Below are positions 1 to 7,744 of a stretch of DNA of 44,004 nt, piece by piece. The position numbers and the translations under genes were made by a program. Position 1 is the stretch's first letter. Each line of letters opens with the position of its first letter. The notes under the pieces were generated by a model that had not been told where the DNA came from, searched no databases, and saw nothing but the letters and a program-made list of their open reading frames with translations. This DNA is from Gluconobacter potus (GTDB taxonomy: Bacteria; Pseudomonadota; Alphaproteobacteria; Acetobacterales; Acetobacteraceae), in contig NZ_JABCQF010000015.1 of the NCBI RefSeq assembly GCF_015244705.1, positions 1 through 44,004 of the forward strand, written 5' to 3'.

Positions 1-359
1 CGTCCGATGTCCTCTCCCTGCATCGCCCGGCACAGGGAAGTGGTCGTCCCACGATTGACGCTTCGGCCCTGTCGCGCCTGAAGCAGGGGGCGATCCTCAT
101 CAATACCAGTCTTGGGGGAGAAGTGGACGGTCCTGCGCTGGCGGAGGCTCTGAAGGCAGGGCATCTGGGCGGAGCAGGTCTGGACGTGATGTCCCCCGAG
201 CCTCCGCTGCCGGATGACCCGCTGCTTGGAGCGCCGAATGTCGTTCTGACGCCCCATATCGGTGCGACGACGGAACAGGCTCTGCGCCGGATGGCGATGC
301 TGTGCGCGTCACAGGTTCAGGATGCTCTGGCGGGGCGTACCCCGCCACACTGTCTCTGA
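1..359 (+). CDS. D-2-hydroxyacid dehydrogenase, C-terminal part (5' end outside window)
   Basis: The frame is open from the window edge (first full codon at base 3) to TGA at 357-359, giving about 118 residues. They match the end of the NAD-binding domain and the C-terminal catalytic region of NAD(P)-dependent D-2-hydroxyacid dehydrogenases (phosphoglycerate/glyoxylate reductase family), which interconvert 2-oxoacids and D-2-hydroxyacids in the cytoplasm. Visible hallmarks are ILINTSLGGEVD, the acidic residue in DVMSPEPPLP and the catalytic His in LTPHIGA. One oddity is that the first motif is normally N-x-x-R-G, whose Arg binds the substrate carboxylate; here that position is Leu. The substrate cannot be told from this fragment. 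The family assignment is firm, but it is unclear whether the enzyme is a normal member. Confidence 0.85.
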   Translation, partial: SDVLSLHRPAQGSGRPTIDASALSRLKQGAILINTSLGGEVDGPALAEALKAGHLGGAGLDVMSPEPPLPDDPLLGAPNVVLTPHIGATTEQALRRMAMLCASQVQDALAGRTPPHCL

Positions 360-371
360 ACGATGAAGACC

Positions 372-409
372 CGCGCCCTTCCCGAAACGGAAGGGCGCGT
401 GGCGTTTTC
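372..409. terminator. Rho-independent terminator between convergent genes
   Basis: A perfect 11-bp stem (372-382 with 389-399) closes a 6-base loop (CGAAAC). On the plus strand it is followed by TGGCGTTTTC. It starts 13 bases after the dehydrogenase stop and lies just beyond the hyuB stop on the other strand. It therefore probably terminates the plus-strand gene and may also serve hyuB, although the T-run on that side is weak. Confidence 0.75.
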
Positions 410-1976
410 AGACTGCGCCCAGTCCGCCGCCGCCCGGCGTCATAAGGACGAGAACATCGTCCGGCTCCAGAACCTGAAGGCCCTTGCCGGCGAGTTTCCG
501 ACCCGATGCCGTCTCAACGCGGCCTGCGGCACCATCATGGCCCCCGAGCGCTCCACGAGCCGGGTGATCGACGCGGTCAAACGCCGCCAGCAGTTCAAAT
601 GGCCGTTCCTGGGTCGTACCGATACGCATGATCTGCCCGTCGCCGCCTCTGGTCTGCCCCTGACCGCCGCTGTTTTCGCGCAGTTCCTTTTCCCAGAAGA
701 GAAGCGGGCACTGGATCTCCGCGATTTCCACCGGGGTGCCATGCACTCCTGACGGAAAAGCCGTTGCCGACAGGCCGTTCAGGCCCGGACGTGCGCCAGT
801 ACCGCCGTTCGTGGTGATGGCGAGGGCATAGGTCTGCGGTGTTGTGGCCCCTTTGGGCAGCCATTGACCCCGGACCGCAATGTTCCACAGGCAGGATGTT
901 CCTTCCGCCGGGACCCTGTCGGGAAGAGGCGTGCGCAGGCATCCAAACACCATGTCCGGCAGCATCTGTCCGATAACATGGCGTGAGGAGACGGGGGCAG
1001 GACGCAGGGCGTTCAGAACGGAACCCTCTGGCGCTTCGACATGATAGGGCGCCAGGGAGCCTGCATTGTTGGGAACATCGGGCGAGATCGCGCAGGCCAG
1101 TCCGAAAACCGTATAGGCCCGCGTATAGGCCATCGGAACATTGATGCCGCGTCCCACGGCTGGGGGTGAGCCGTCATAGCTGACGCTGACATGGTCATCG
1201 CCGACCGTGAGCTTTGCCTTGAGCGTGAGCGGCGCATTATAGCCGTCGATGGTCATGTCATGGGACCAGGTGCCCTGCGGAAGGGCCGCGATCTTGTCCA
1301 GAACGGCCTGACGGGAGCGTTCGATGATGAAATCGGCCAGCGGGTCGAGGCTGTCGAGCCGGAATTCGTCCATCATGTCGCACAATGCGCGGACACCGAC
1401 ATCGTTGCAGGCGGCCAGGGAGTAGGTGTCGCCTTCCGTGTCCACCGGCAGGCGGGTGTTGGCGCGGATCATGGCCATCAGCGTCTCGTTGACCTGTCCC
1501 TGATCGATCAGTTTCAGCATGGGGATCGACAGGCCCTCCATGAAAACGTCCGTCGCTTCCGGTCCGTTGCCCAGTCCGCCGATATCCATCAGGTGGCTGG
1601 TGCAGGAAAACAGTCCGACCAGGCGACCCTTGTGGAACGCCGGGGTGGTGATGACGAAATCGTTGAGATGTCCGGTTCCCATCCACGGGTCATTCGTGAT
1701 GTAGGCGTCGCCTTCCTTCATGGTCGAGATCGGGAAGTGGCGCAGGAAATGGCCGACGGACTCCGCCATGGAATTAACGTGGCCGGGTGTGCCGGTCACG
1801 GCCTGCGCGATCATCCGGCCCTTCAGGTCGAAGATGCCGGCCGAAATGTCCTCGCATTCGCGGACGATGGGGCTGAACGCCGTGCGGATCAGCACCTGGG
1901 CCTGTTCGCCGACGACGGCGATCAGGCGGTTCCACATGATCTGGAAATCGATTTCCTTATGGGAGTGTGCGCTCAT
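408..1976 (-). CDS. hyuB: Hydantoinase B/oxoprolinase family protein (HyuB)
   Basis: This 522-residue protein is full length for the HyuB half of the ATP-dependent N-methylhydantoinase / 5-oxoprolinase / acetophenone-carboxylase superfamily. It acts in the cytoplasm as a complex with HyuA, which uses ATP to activate a cyclic amide or ketone. Family segments visible include the N-terminal stretch ending RTAFSPIVRECEDISAG, then MIAQAVTGTPGHVNSM, ITNDPWMGTGHLNDF and the glycine-rich end VLMTPGGGGLG. Its ATG shares one base with the hyuA stop (TGATG), so the two are translationally coupled. The exact substrate (hydantoin, N-methylhydantoin, 5-oxoproline or other) cannot be read from the sequence. 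The nearby pxp genes make a lactam or imide plausible. Confidence 0.88.
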   Translation of the reverse strand: MSAHSHKEIDFQIMWNRLIAVVGEQAQVLIRTAFSPIVRECEDISAGIFDLKGRMIAQAVTGTPGHVNSMAESVGHFLRHFPISTMKEGDAYITNDPWMGTGHLNDFVITTPAFHKGRLVGLFSCTSHLMDIGGLGNGPEATDVFMEGLSIPMLKLIDQGQVNETLMAMIRANTRLPVDTEGDTYSLAACNDVGVRALCDMMDEFRLDSLDPLADFIIERSRQAVLDKIAALPQGTWSHDMTIDGYNAPLTLKAKLTVGDDHVSVSYDGSPPAVGRGINVPMAYTRAYTVFGLACAISPDVPNNAGSLAPYHVEAPEGSVLNALRPAPVSSRHVIGQMLPDMVFGCLRTPLPDRVPAEGTSCLWNIAVRGQWLPKGATTPQTYALAITTNGGTGARPGLNGLSATAFPSGVHGTPVEIAEIQCPLLFWEKELRENSGGQGQTRGGDGQIMRIGTTQERPFELLAAFDRVDHPARGALGGHDGAAGRVETASGRKLAGKGLQVLEPDDVLVLMTPGGGGLGAV

Positions 1977-4066
1977 CAGACGGCGTCCTTCATGTCCAGA
2001 ATGATGTTGCCGCTTCCGTCCAGATGGGCGTTGTAGCGGGAGGAAACGTAGGTTGTTGTTTCTTTCTCGGCGATCAGGGCCGGCCCGGAAATGCGGCTGC
2101 CCGGTCCCATGTCCGTGCGTTCATAAACCGGCAGATCGACATGAGTGCCGGTTGCGCCGTCGAACAGCTTGCGGATGTCGCCGGATTTTGCGTCGTGCAG
2201 GGCCGGGGCAGCCTCAAAGGGCGGGTATTTCTGCGGCGTGGTGGACACGCTGACGGACCAGTTGAGGATTTCGACGGCGGCATGTGGGATGACGCGCGCA
2301 AATTGTCGGGCATATTCGGCCTCGAAGGCTCCCCGGAGGGCGGAGAGATGGTCGCTGCTGATGGCGCCTTCCGGAAGTGTTACGATGATTTCGTGCCCCT
2401 GGCCGACATAGCGCATGAAGGCGCTGCGCCGGGTGTGAAGCGTTTCGGTCCGGGCATCGTCCTGAACCAGCCCGTGCGCGGCCTGCGTCATGTCATCCAG
2501 CAGGGCCGAGACCTCTTCTGAATTGAAGCTGTCGTCCAGGCGCATGGGGAAAGAACGGACCAGCTCGAACGAGACCGGGGCTGCGAGAAAGCCCACGGCC
2601 GAGCCGACACCGGCGTTTGATGGGATGACCAGGCGCTGGATGCCGAGTTTTTCCGCGACACGCGCGGCATGGAGCGGGGCCGCGCCCCCGAAGGCGATCA
2701 TGGTGTGGTCGCCGATGACGGCGCCGCGTTCGGCGGCATGCACGCGGGCGGCGCTGGCCATGTTTTCGCAGACGATTTCATAGACCGCATGGGCCGACAT
2801 TTCCGCTGACAGGCCCAGCGGGGTGCCGATATCGGCCAGAAGGGCTTCGGCCGAGCGGTCCGGCTGGAGCTGGATACTGCCGCCCGCGAAGTTTTCCGGA
2901 CGGATCAGGCCAAGCATCACGTCTGCGTCCGTGACCGCGGGGCGTTTGCCTCCGAGCCCGTAACAGGCTGGGCCGGGAACGGAAGATGCGCTTTCCGGTC
3001 CGACGACCACGCGTTTCATGGCGTCCAGATGGGCGATTGACCCACCACCAGCGCCGATCTCGACCATTTCGATCACGGGGATCCGCAGGGGCAGGCCGGA
3101 CCCTTTCATGAAGCGGGCCGTGCGGTCCACTTCGAAGAAACGGGATGAGGCGGGCTCGCCATCTTCGATCAGGCAGACTTTGGCGGTCGTGCCGCCCATA
3201 TCGAAGGACAGGACGCGGTTCTCGCCCAGACGCTCGGCGCATTGTGCGGCGAAGATCGCACCACCGGCCGGCCCGGATTCCACCAGACGCACAGGAAACT
3301 GCCGGGCCGTTTCAAGTGCGGTGAGACCGCCGCCTGACGTGACGAGATACAGCGCGCCCTGAAAACCCTTTGCATTAAGAGCCTCGCGCAGGCGCCCCAG
3401 ATAGCCCGCCATCAGGGGTTGCACATAGGCATTGGCAACCGTGGTCGAGGTACGTTCATATTCCCGGATTTCGGGACAGACCTCACTTGAAATGGAGATT
3501 GTGACGTCCGGCAGGGCTTCCTGAAGGAGTGCTCGAACGCGCTGTTCATGCGCCGGGTTGGCATAGGCATGGAGGAACGCAACGGCGATGCTTTCGACCC
3601 CGGCTTCCCGCAGCCGGGGCACAAGCGCCAGCACGGCTGCTTCATCGAGCGGAAGCTGGACCGTGCCGCGGGCATCCATGCGTTCGGGAACGGTAAAGCG
3701 CAGGTCGCGGGAGACGAGCGGGCTGGGTTTCTGCAGCATCAGGTCATACTGATTGAAGCGGCTTTCGGTGCCGATTTCCAGAATGTCCCGAAATCCCTGC
3801 GTTCCGATGAGGGCCGTGCGGGCGCCCCGGCGTTCGATGATCGCATTGGTCGCCAGCGTCGTGCCGTGCACGAAGACTGTCACGTCGGGAAACTGCAGGC
3901 TCGCGTCCTGGATCACGAGCCCTATGCCATCCATGACGCCCTGTTCCGGTGCGCTGGGCGTCGTAAGGACCTTGCGTGTCAGACGCTCCTGCGGTGTCTG
4001 TAGAACCACATCCGTGAACGTGCCACCGATATCAGCGGCGAGACGGATTTGTGTACTGTCGACCAT
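1976..4066 (-). CDS. hyuA: Hydantoinase A/oxoprolinase family protein (HyuA)
   Basis: This 696-residue protein has the ASKHA-type ATP-binding fold of HyuA / 5-oxoprolinase N-half proteins. It shows the phosphate-binding DIGGTFTDVV near residue 13, VHGTTLATNAIIER near 67, a second loop LSFDMGGTTAKVC around 290 and EIGAGGGSIA around 335. HyuA enzymes phosphorylate the substrate amide with ATP before HyuB completes ring opening or carboxylation. The start is the ATG at 4066, and an extended start is unlikely because the sequence upstream is the short region shared with the divergent MarR-type gene. It is probably the promoter-proximal gene of a hyuA-hyuB operon controlled by that neighbour. Family certain; substrate unknown. 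Confidence 0.9.
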   Translation of the reverse strand: MVDSTQIRLAADIGGTFTDVVLQTPQERLTRKVLTTPSAPEQGVMDGIGLVIQDASLQFPDVTVFVHGTTLATNAIIERRGARTALIGTQGFRDILEIGTESRFNQYDLMLQKPSPLVSRDLRFTVPERMDARGTVQLPLDEAAVLALVPRLREAGVESIAVAFLHAYANPAHEQRVRALLQEALPDVTISISSEVCPEIREYERTSTTVANAYVQPLMAGYLGRLREALNAKGFQGALYLVTSGGGLTALETARQFPVRLVESGPAGGAIFAAQCAERLGENRVLSFDMGGTTAKVCLIEDGEPASSRFFEVDRTARFMKGSGLPLRIPVIEMVEIGAGGGSIAHLDAMKRVVVGPESASSVPGPACYGLGGKRPAVTDADVMLGLIRPENFAGGSIQLQPDRSAEALLADIGTPLGLSAEMSAHAVYEIVCENMASAARVHAAERGAVIGDHTMIAFGGAAPLHAARVAEKLGIQRLVIPSNAGVGSAVGFLAAPVSFELVRSFPMRLDDSFNSEEVSALLDDMTQAAHGLVQDDARTETLHTRRSAFMRYVGQGHEIIVTLPEGAISSDHLSALRGAFEAEYARQFARVIPHAAVEILNWSVSVSTTPQKYPPFEAAPALHDAKSGDIRKLFDGATGTHVDLPVYERTDMGPGSRISGPALIAEKETTTYVSSRYNAHLDGSGNIILDMKDAV

Positions 4067-4144
4067 GCCTATGTTTTCCGTATCGGGTTAGAGTATCGTG
4101 GAGCGCCCCGGGAGGGCGCGGACTGAAGGAGAGTGAAAAGGGCC
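4067..4144. promoter_or_regulatory. Divergent promoter region of hyuA and the MarR-type regulator gene
   Basis: About 78 bases separate the two divergent start codons and must hold both promoters. A perfect inverted repeat GCGCCC-N5-GGGCGC lies at 4103-4119. It sits just upstream of the regulator's ribosome site AAGGAG (4126-4131) and could be an operator or a leader hairpin. That the MarR-like protein binds here is inference from the gene layout. Confidence 0.45.
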
Positions 4145-4708
4145 ATGAAGGACGCGAAAGGCGAGAGCCGCATGCCAGTCATGCCGGATGTTGCGGATAT
4201 GGAACGGGCCTTCATCGTGTCTTCGTCGCATCTGGCGTTGCCAGGGAACGAAGACCTGAGTGAATTCGAGTTTGCCCTGACGGTCGTGAACCATGCGTTT
4301 CATCGCTGGATGTCGCGTGGCATGGCGGCGGCGGGACTGCCGGATCTTTCGGCGCTCGACACGCTCATTCTTCACAGCGTCACGCATCGGAACCGGGAAA
4401 AAAGCATCTCGGACCTGATGTTCACCCTCAACCTGTCCGAACGGCATTACCTGAACTACGCGCTGAAGAAGCTGGACGAGCACGGGCTGATCCAGCGGCG
4501 GCGTCACGGCAAGGAAGTCTTCGTCAGCACCACGCAGAAAGGCCGGGAAGCCTGCATGGAATATGCCCGTCTGCGCCGGATCTGCCTGCTGGAGCATATC
4601 CCCCAGAACCGGGAAGTCGGGGATGTCACGATTGCCGAGGTCGCCAAGGCGCTGCGTGTCCTGACGGGCTTTTACGAACAGGCGTCGCGGTCCGCCGCAT
4701 CCCTCTGA
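4145..4708 (+). CDS. MarR-family winged-helix transcriptional regulator
   Basis: The protein has 187 residues from ATG 4145. The frame also opens with GTG 4133, but AAGGAG at 4126-4131 abuts that GTG and is better placed, if a little far, for 4145. The middle reads as a MarR-like winged helix. A segment beginning ISDLMFTLNLSERHYLNYAL forms the helix-turn-helix, EHGLIQRRRHGKEVFVSTTQKG the wing, and helices on either side serve dimerisation. Such proteins usually bind a palindrome in their own divergent promoter and release it on binding a small ligand. Here the divergent partners are hyuA-hyuB, so it probably controls their expression. The ligand is unknown. Confidence 0.82.
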   Translation: MKDAKGESRMPVMPDVADMERAFIVSSSHLALPGNEDLSEFEFALTVVNHAFHRWMSRGMAAAGLPDLSALDTLILHSVTHRNREKSISDLMFTLNLSERHYLNYALKKLDEHGLIQRRRHGKEVFVSTTQKGREACMEYARLRRICLLEHIPQNREVGDVTIAEVAKALRVLTGFYEQASRSAASL

Positions 4709-4718
4709 ACGCAGCGTC

Positions 4719-5117
4719 TCAGCCATCCGGGTGAATCCGGAAGAGCACGTCATGATAGCCCACGACGCTGCCATCCCCGACCAGTGCCCGGCCGAGCGTG
4801 CCATTCGCCGTGGCCGTAACAGCAAGACGGAGGACACCCGCCTCGACAAATCCCACGATCTCCCCGGCTCGGACCGTCTGACTGTCGCTCAGACCGTGTT
4901 GCCGGAAGAGGCCCATTTCGGGGCTGAGAACAGGTGTGTCTTCCGACTTTGCAATTGGTGCAACAGGTTGTGCCTGAGGTATCTGGCACGGGTTCGCCGT
5001 TATGGTCAGGGCAAGCGTGCTCGTCCCGTCTTTTAGGGTGACATGACGGATATCGTGATGTCTCATCCGGCCAACCAGACCGGGGAGGTCGTTCAGAAGG
5101 TCTTCAAGAAAAGTCAT
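4719..5117 (-). CDS. Biotinyl/lipoyl-like domain protein lacking the biotinylation lysine
   Basis: This 132-residue protein ends the operon and is joined to accC by an ATGA overlap. The N-terminal ~40 residues resemble the start of AccB-type carriers (a helix, then HVTLKDGTSTLALTI). A short Pro/Ala linker follows, and residues 64-129 follow the biotinyl-domain pattern (LSPEMGLF, VRAGEIVGFVEAG, ANGTLGRALVGDGSVV, DVLFRI). Where AccB has E-A-M-K-M, this protein has VEAGVLRL, with Val95 at the lysine position, so it should not accept biotin. It may be a structural or regulatory carrier-like subunit of the enzyme encoded upstream, or a decaying duplicate of accB. The intact frame and coupled start argue for function. 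Confidence 0.7.
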   Translation of the reverse strand: MTFLEDLLNDLPGLVGRMRHHDIRHVTLKDGTSTLALTITANPCQIPQAQPVAPIAKSEDTPVLSPEMGLFRQHGLSDSQTVRAGEIVGFVEAGVLRLAVTATANGTLGRALVGDGSVVGYHDVLFRIHPDG

Positions 5118-6469
5118 GGGGTGGACTTTCGCATGAGGGCTTCGAGATAGTGCACACTGACGCTGCCTTCGCGGACGCCGGGCTCGTTCATCAGGCGCAG
5201 ATGCAGGGGCGTGGTCGTGGCGATGCCGGTGATCTGCATTTCCGAAAGGGCCGCATGCATGCGGTTGAGCGCATCCGTGCGGTCCGTGCCGTGGACGATC
5301 AGCTTGGCGATCAGGGAGTCGTAATTCGGGGGCACGACGTAGCCGTCATACAGATGCGTATCGACGCGCACGCCGGGGCCGCCGGGGGCGCGCCAGCTTG
5401 CGACTTTTCCGGGGGCCGGACGGAAGCTTTCGGGATCTTCGGCATTGATGCGGCACTCGATGGCGTGGCCTTGCGTGCGGATATCGGCTTGTGTGAAGGA
5501 AAGCGGCTGTCCCATCGCGATGAGGAGCTGTTCACGGACGATGTCGATGCCGGTCGTCATTTCCGTGACGGGGTGTTCGACCTGAAGGCGGGTGTTCATC
5601 TCGATGAAGGAAAATGCGCCGTCTTCGTACAGGAACTCGAACGTGCCCGCCCCCGTGTAGCCCATCAGAGTGCAGGCTTTCGCACAGCGCTCGCCCAGTT
5701 CGGCAATGGCCTGCGGGTAGATGCCTATGGCCGGGGCTTCCTCGATCAGCTTCTGGTGGCGCCGCTGGATGGAGCAGTCCCTTGCGCCGAGCCAGACGGC
5801 ATTGCCCTGCCGGTCGGCCAGGACCTGGATCTCGATATGGCGGGGATGCTGGAGGAAGCGTTCGGCGTAGACGGAAGGGTTGCCGAAGGCTCGTCCGGCT
5901 TCTTCCCGTGCTGTTTCAATGGCACCGCGCAGATCGGCTGCGGCCATCACCACGCGCATCCCGCGCCCGCCGCCGCCGCCGGCCGCCTTGACGATCAGCG
6001 GGTAGCCGATGGCATCGCAGATGGTCTGCGCTTCGGAGAGGTCGGTCGGCAGGGCGTCTTCCGTGCCGGGAAGGCACGGGACGCCTGAGCGGCGCATCTG
6101 CTGTTTGGCGCTGATCTTGTCACCCATCAGGCGCATGATAGCGGCGGTCGGACCTGCCAACGTGCGGCCGGACTGTTCCACAGCCTCGGCGAAATCGGCG
6201 TTTTCGGACAGGAAGCCGTAGCCGGGATGGATGATGTCGGCGTTCGTGAGTTCGGCGGCACGCAGGACACGGGCGGCGTCCAGATAGCTGTGCGAGGCGG
6301 CGGCCGGGCCGATGCAGATCGTTTCATCCACGAGGCGCAGATGGGCGAGGCTGGCGTCGGCTTCGGAATGGATGCCGATGCTGTGTAGTCCGAGCAGACG
6401 GCAGGCCCGCGTGATGCGCAGGGCGATCTCACCGCGATTGGCAATCAGGACCCGGCGCGGCTCACGCAT
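5114..6469 (-). CDS. accC: Biotin carboxylase (AccC-type)
   Basis: This 451-residue protein is the usual length for a free-standing biotin carboxylase, which uses ATP and bicarbonate to carboxylate biotin on a carrier protein. Intact hallmarks are the N-terminal LIANRGEIALRI, HPGYGFLSEN at 81-90, the ATP-grasp loop KAAGGGGGRGMR at 161-172, RDCSIQRRHQKLIEEAP at 230-246 and FIEMNTRLQVEHPVTE at 288-303 with Glu290 and Arg294. It overlaps accB by 8 bases upstream and the pseudo-carrier by 4 downstream. No accA or accD lies nearby. In this operon it more likely feeds the PxpB/PxpC-type carboxyltransferase homologues, or assists oxoproline metabolism, than fatty-acid synthesis. That partner assignment is inference. 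Confidence 0.93.
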   Translation of the reverse strand: MREPRRVLIANRGEIALRITRACRLLGLHSIGIHSEADASLAHLRLVDETICIGPAAASHSYLDAARVLRAAELTNADIIHPGYGFLSENADFAEAVEQSGRTLAGPTAAIMRLMGDKISAKQQMRRSGVPCLPGTEDALPTDLSEAQTICDAIGYPLIVKAAGGGGGRGMRVVMAAADLRGAIETAREEAGRAFGNPSVYAERFLQHPRHIEIQVLADRQGNAVWLGARDCSIQRRHQKLIEEAPAIGIYPQAIAELGERCAKACTLMGYTGAGTFEFLYEDGAFSFIEMNTRLQVEHPVTEMTTGIDIVREQLLIAMGQPLSFTQADIRTQGHAIECRINAEDPESFRPAPGKVASWRAPGGPGVRVDTHLYDGYVVPPNYDSLIAKLIVHGTDRTDALNRMHAALSEMQITGIATTTPLHLRLMNEPGVREGSVSVHYLEALMRKSTP

Positions 6470-6914
6470 CGAGCGGCTCCACGGTGAAGAGGGGGGTTCC
6501 GGGGGAAACCGCGTCTGCGTTTGCGGCCAGAACAGCGAGGATGCGGCAGGGAAACTCGGCCTCGATACGCGAGAGCGTCTTCATGACTTCGAGGATATAG
6601 AGCGGCTGTCCTTCCGCCACGATGTCGCCCGGCTTGACGAAAGGCGGCGCATCCGGGGCTGGCGAGGCATAGAACTGGCCGTGCATCGGGGCTTCGATTG
6701 TCGTCTCGGCACTGGATGAGGCCGGGGCTGTTTCGGTCGCCGGAAGCGAGGGAGCTGCGACTGCTGGAGGGGTGCCGGTCGCCTGCGGGCGGCTATCCTG
6801 TTCCCCGCGCACCAGACGGATGTGCTCGCCGTCGCGGGAATAGTCGAGTTCGGTAATGCCCAGCGCCTGCATCCGGGCCATCAGGGCATCGAGGGTCTTG
6901 AGATCGGGGATCAT
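6462..6914 (-). CDS. accB: Biotin carboxyl carrier protein (AccB-type)
   Basis: This 150-residue protein has the carrier layout: an N-terminal helix and strand region (1-40), a Pro/Ala/Thr-rich linker (41-72) and a C-terminal biotinyl domain (73-148). The domain contains the thumb-like stretch MHGQFYASPAPDAPPFVKPGD and the biotin site E-V-M-K-T, with Lys112 as attachment point. Canonical AccB has E-A-M-K-M, so the flanking residues differ slightly, as is common in carriers of specialised carboxylases. The gene lies 26 bases after pxpA and overlaps accC by 8 bases. It is the only protein in the window that can be biotinylated and presumably shuttles carboxy-biotin from AccC. Confidence 0.9.
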   Translation of the reverse strand: MIPDLKTLDALMARMQALGITELDYSRDGEHIRLVRGEQDSRPQATGTPPAVAAPSLPATETAPASSSAETTIEAPMHGQFYASPAPDAPPFVKPGDIVAEGQPLYILEVMKTLSRIEAEFPCRILAVLAANADAVSPGTPLFTVEPLDA

Positions 6915-6940
6915 GGGGACGGTCCGTCTTCCGGTCTGCT

Positions 6941-7705
6941 TCAGGTCAGGGCGCGCAGGGCAATGCCGGCGGCTTCGAAGCCCGCGCGAACCTTGCGGGC
7001 CACGTCCACGGATTCCGCATTGTCGCCATGCACGCAGATCGTATCGATGCGTGTCGGCAGCATTTTTCCGGTGATGGTCTCGATGGCGCCGTTCTGGACC
7101 ATCCGCACTGCGCGGGCGGCTGCGAATTCGGCATCATGCAGGACGGCACCCGGCTCCTTGCGCGATACGAGATGCCCGTCTTCCGTATAGGCACGGTCCG
7201 CGAAAATTTCCGAAAACACAGTCAGGCCCCGCTCGCGTCCGATACGTTCAAGATGGCTCAGGGCGATGGCCATGATGGGAAGGTTCGGATCGACGGCCTT
7301 GACCGCATTGACGATGGCTTCAGCAACGGCGGGATCGCGTTCCGTCAGATTGCCCAGGGCGCCATGGGTTTTCATGTAGGTCATGCGATGACCGGAATAG
7401 GTGGCGAGCGCCTGTGCCGCGCCCATCTGGTAGGCCACGATCCGTTCGATCTGTGCAGGCGTGAAAGGCATGACGCGTCGTCCGAAGCCCCACAGATCCG
7501 GGAAGCCCGGATGGGAGCCGACGGACACGCCCTTTTCGCGCGCGATGCGGAAGGTTTCGGCCATGACTTCCGGATCGCCGCCATGAAAGCCGCAGGCGAC
7601 GTTGGCGGAAGTCACGATGTCCAGCATCGCGCTGTCATTGCCCATCGTGTAATGGCCGAAGCTCTCGCCCAGATCGGCGTTCAGATCGATTGTCTTGGCG
7701 GTCAT
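6941..7705 (-). CDS. pxpA: 5-oxoprolinase subunit A (LamB/YcsF family)
   Basis: This 254-residue protein is full length for the LamB/YcsF family. In E. coli and B. subtilis, PxpA works with PxpB and PxpC to hydrolyse 5-oxoproline (pyroglutamate) to glutamate using ATP. Clear family motifs are DLNADLGESFG at 7-17, NVACGFHGGDP at 35-45, VGSHPGFPDLWGFGRR, KTHGALGNL at 112-120 and CVHGDNAESV near the end. It lies 39 bases after pxpC and 26 before accB. The order pxpB-pxpC-pxpA-accB-accC puts an oxoprolinase and a biotin carboxylase pair in one transcript, which is worth noting because 5-oxoproline hydrolysis is not known to need biotin. Confidence 0.92.
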   Translation of the reverse strand: MTAKTIDLNADLGESFGHYTMGNDSAMLDIVTSANVACGFHGGDPEVMAETFRIAREKGVSVGSHPGFPDLWGFGRRVMPFTPAQIERIVAYQMGAAQALATYSGHRMTYMKTHGALGNLTERDPAVAEAIVNAVKAVDPNLPIMAIALSHLERIGRERGLTVFSEIFADRAYTEDGHLVSRKEPGAVLHDAEFAAARAVRMVQNGAIETITGKMLPTRIDTICVHGDNAESVDVARKVRAGFEAAGIALRALT

Positions 7706-7744
7706 GGTGTCAGAACTCCCGGATATGAAAAACAGGATGGGGCA

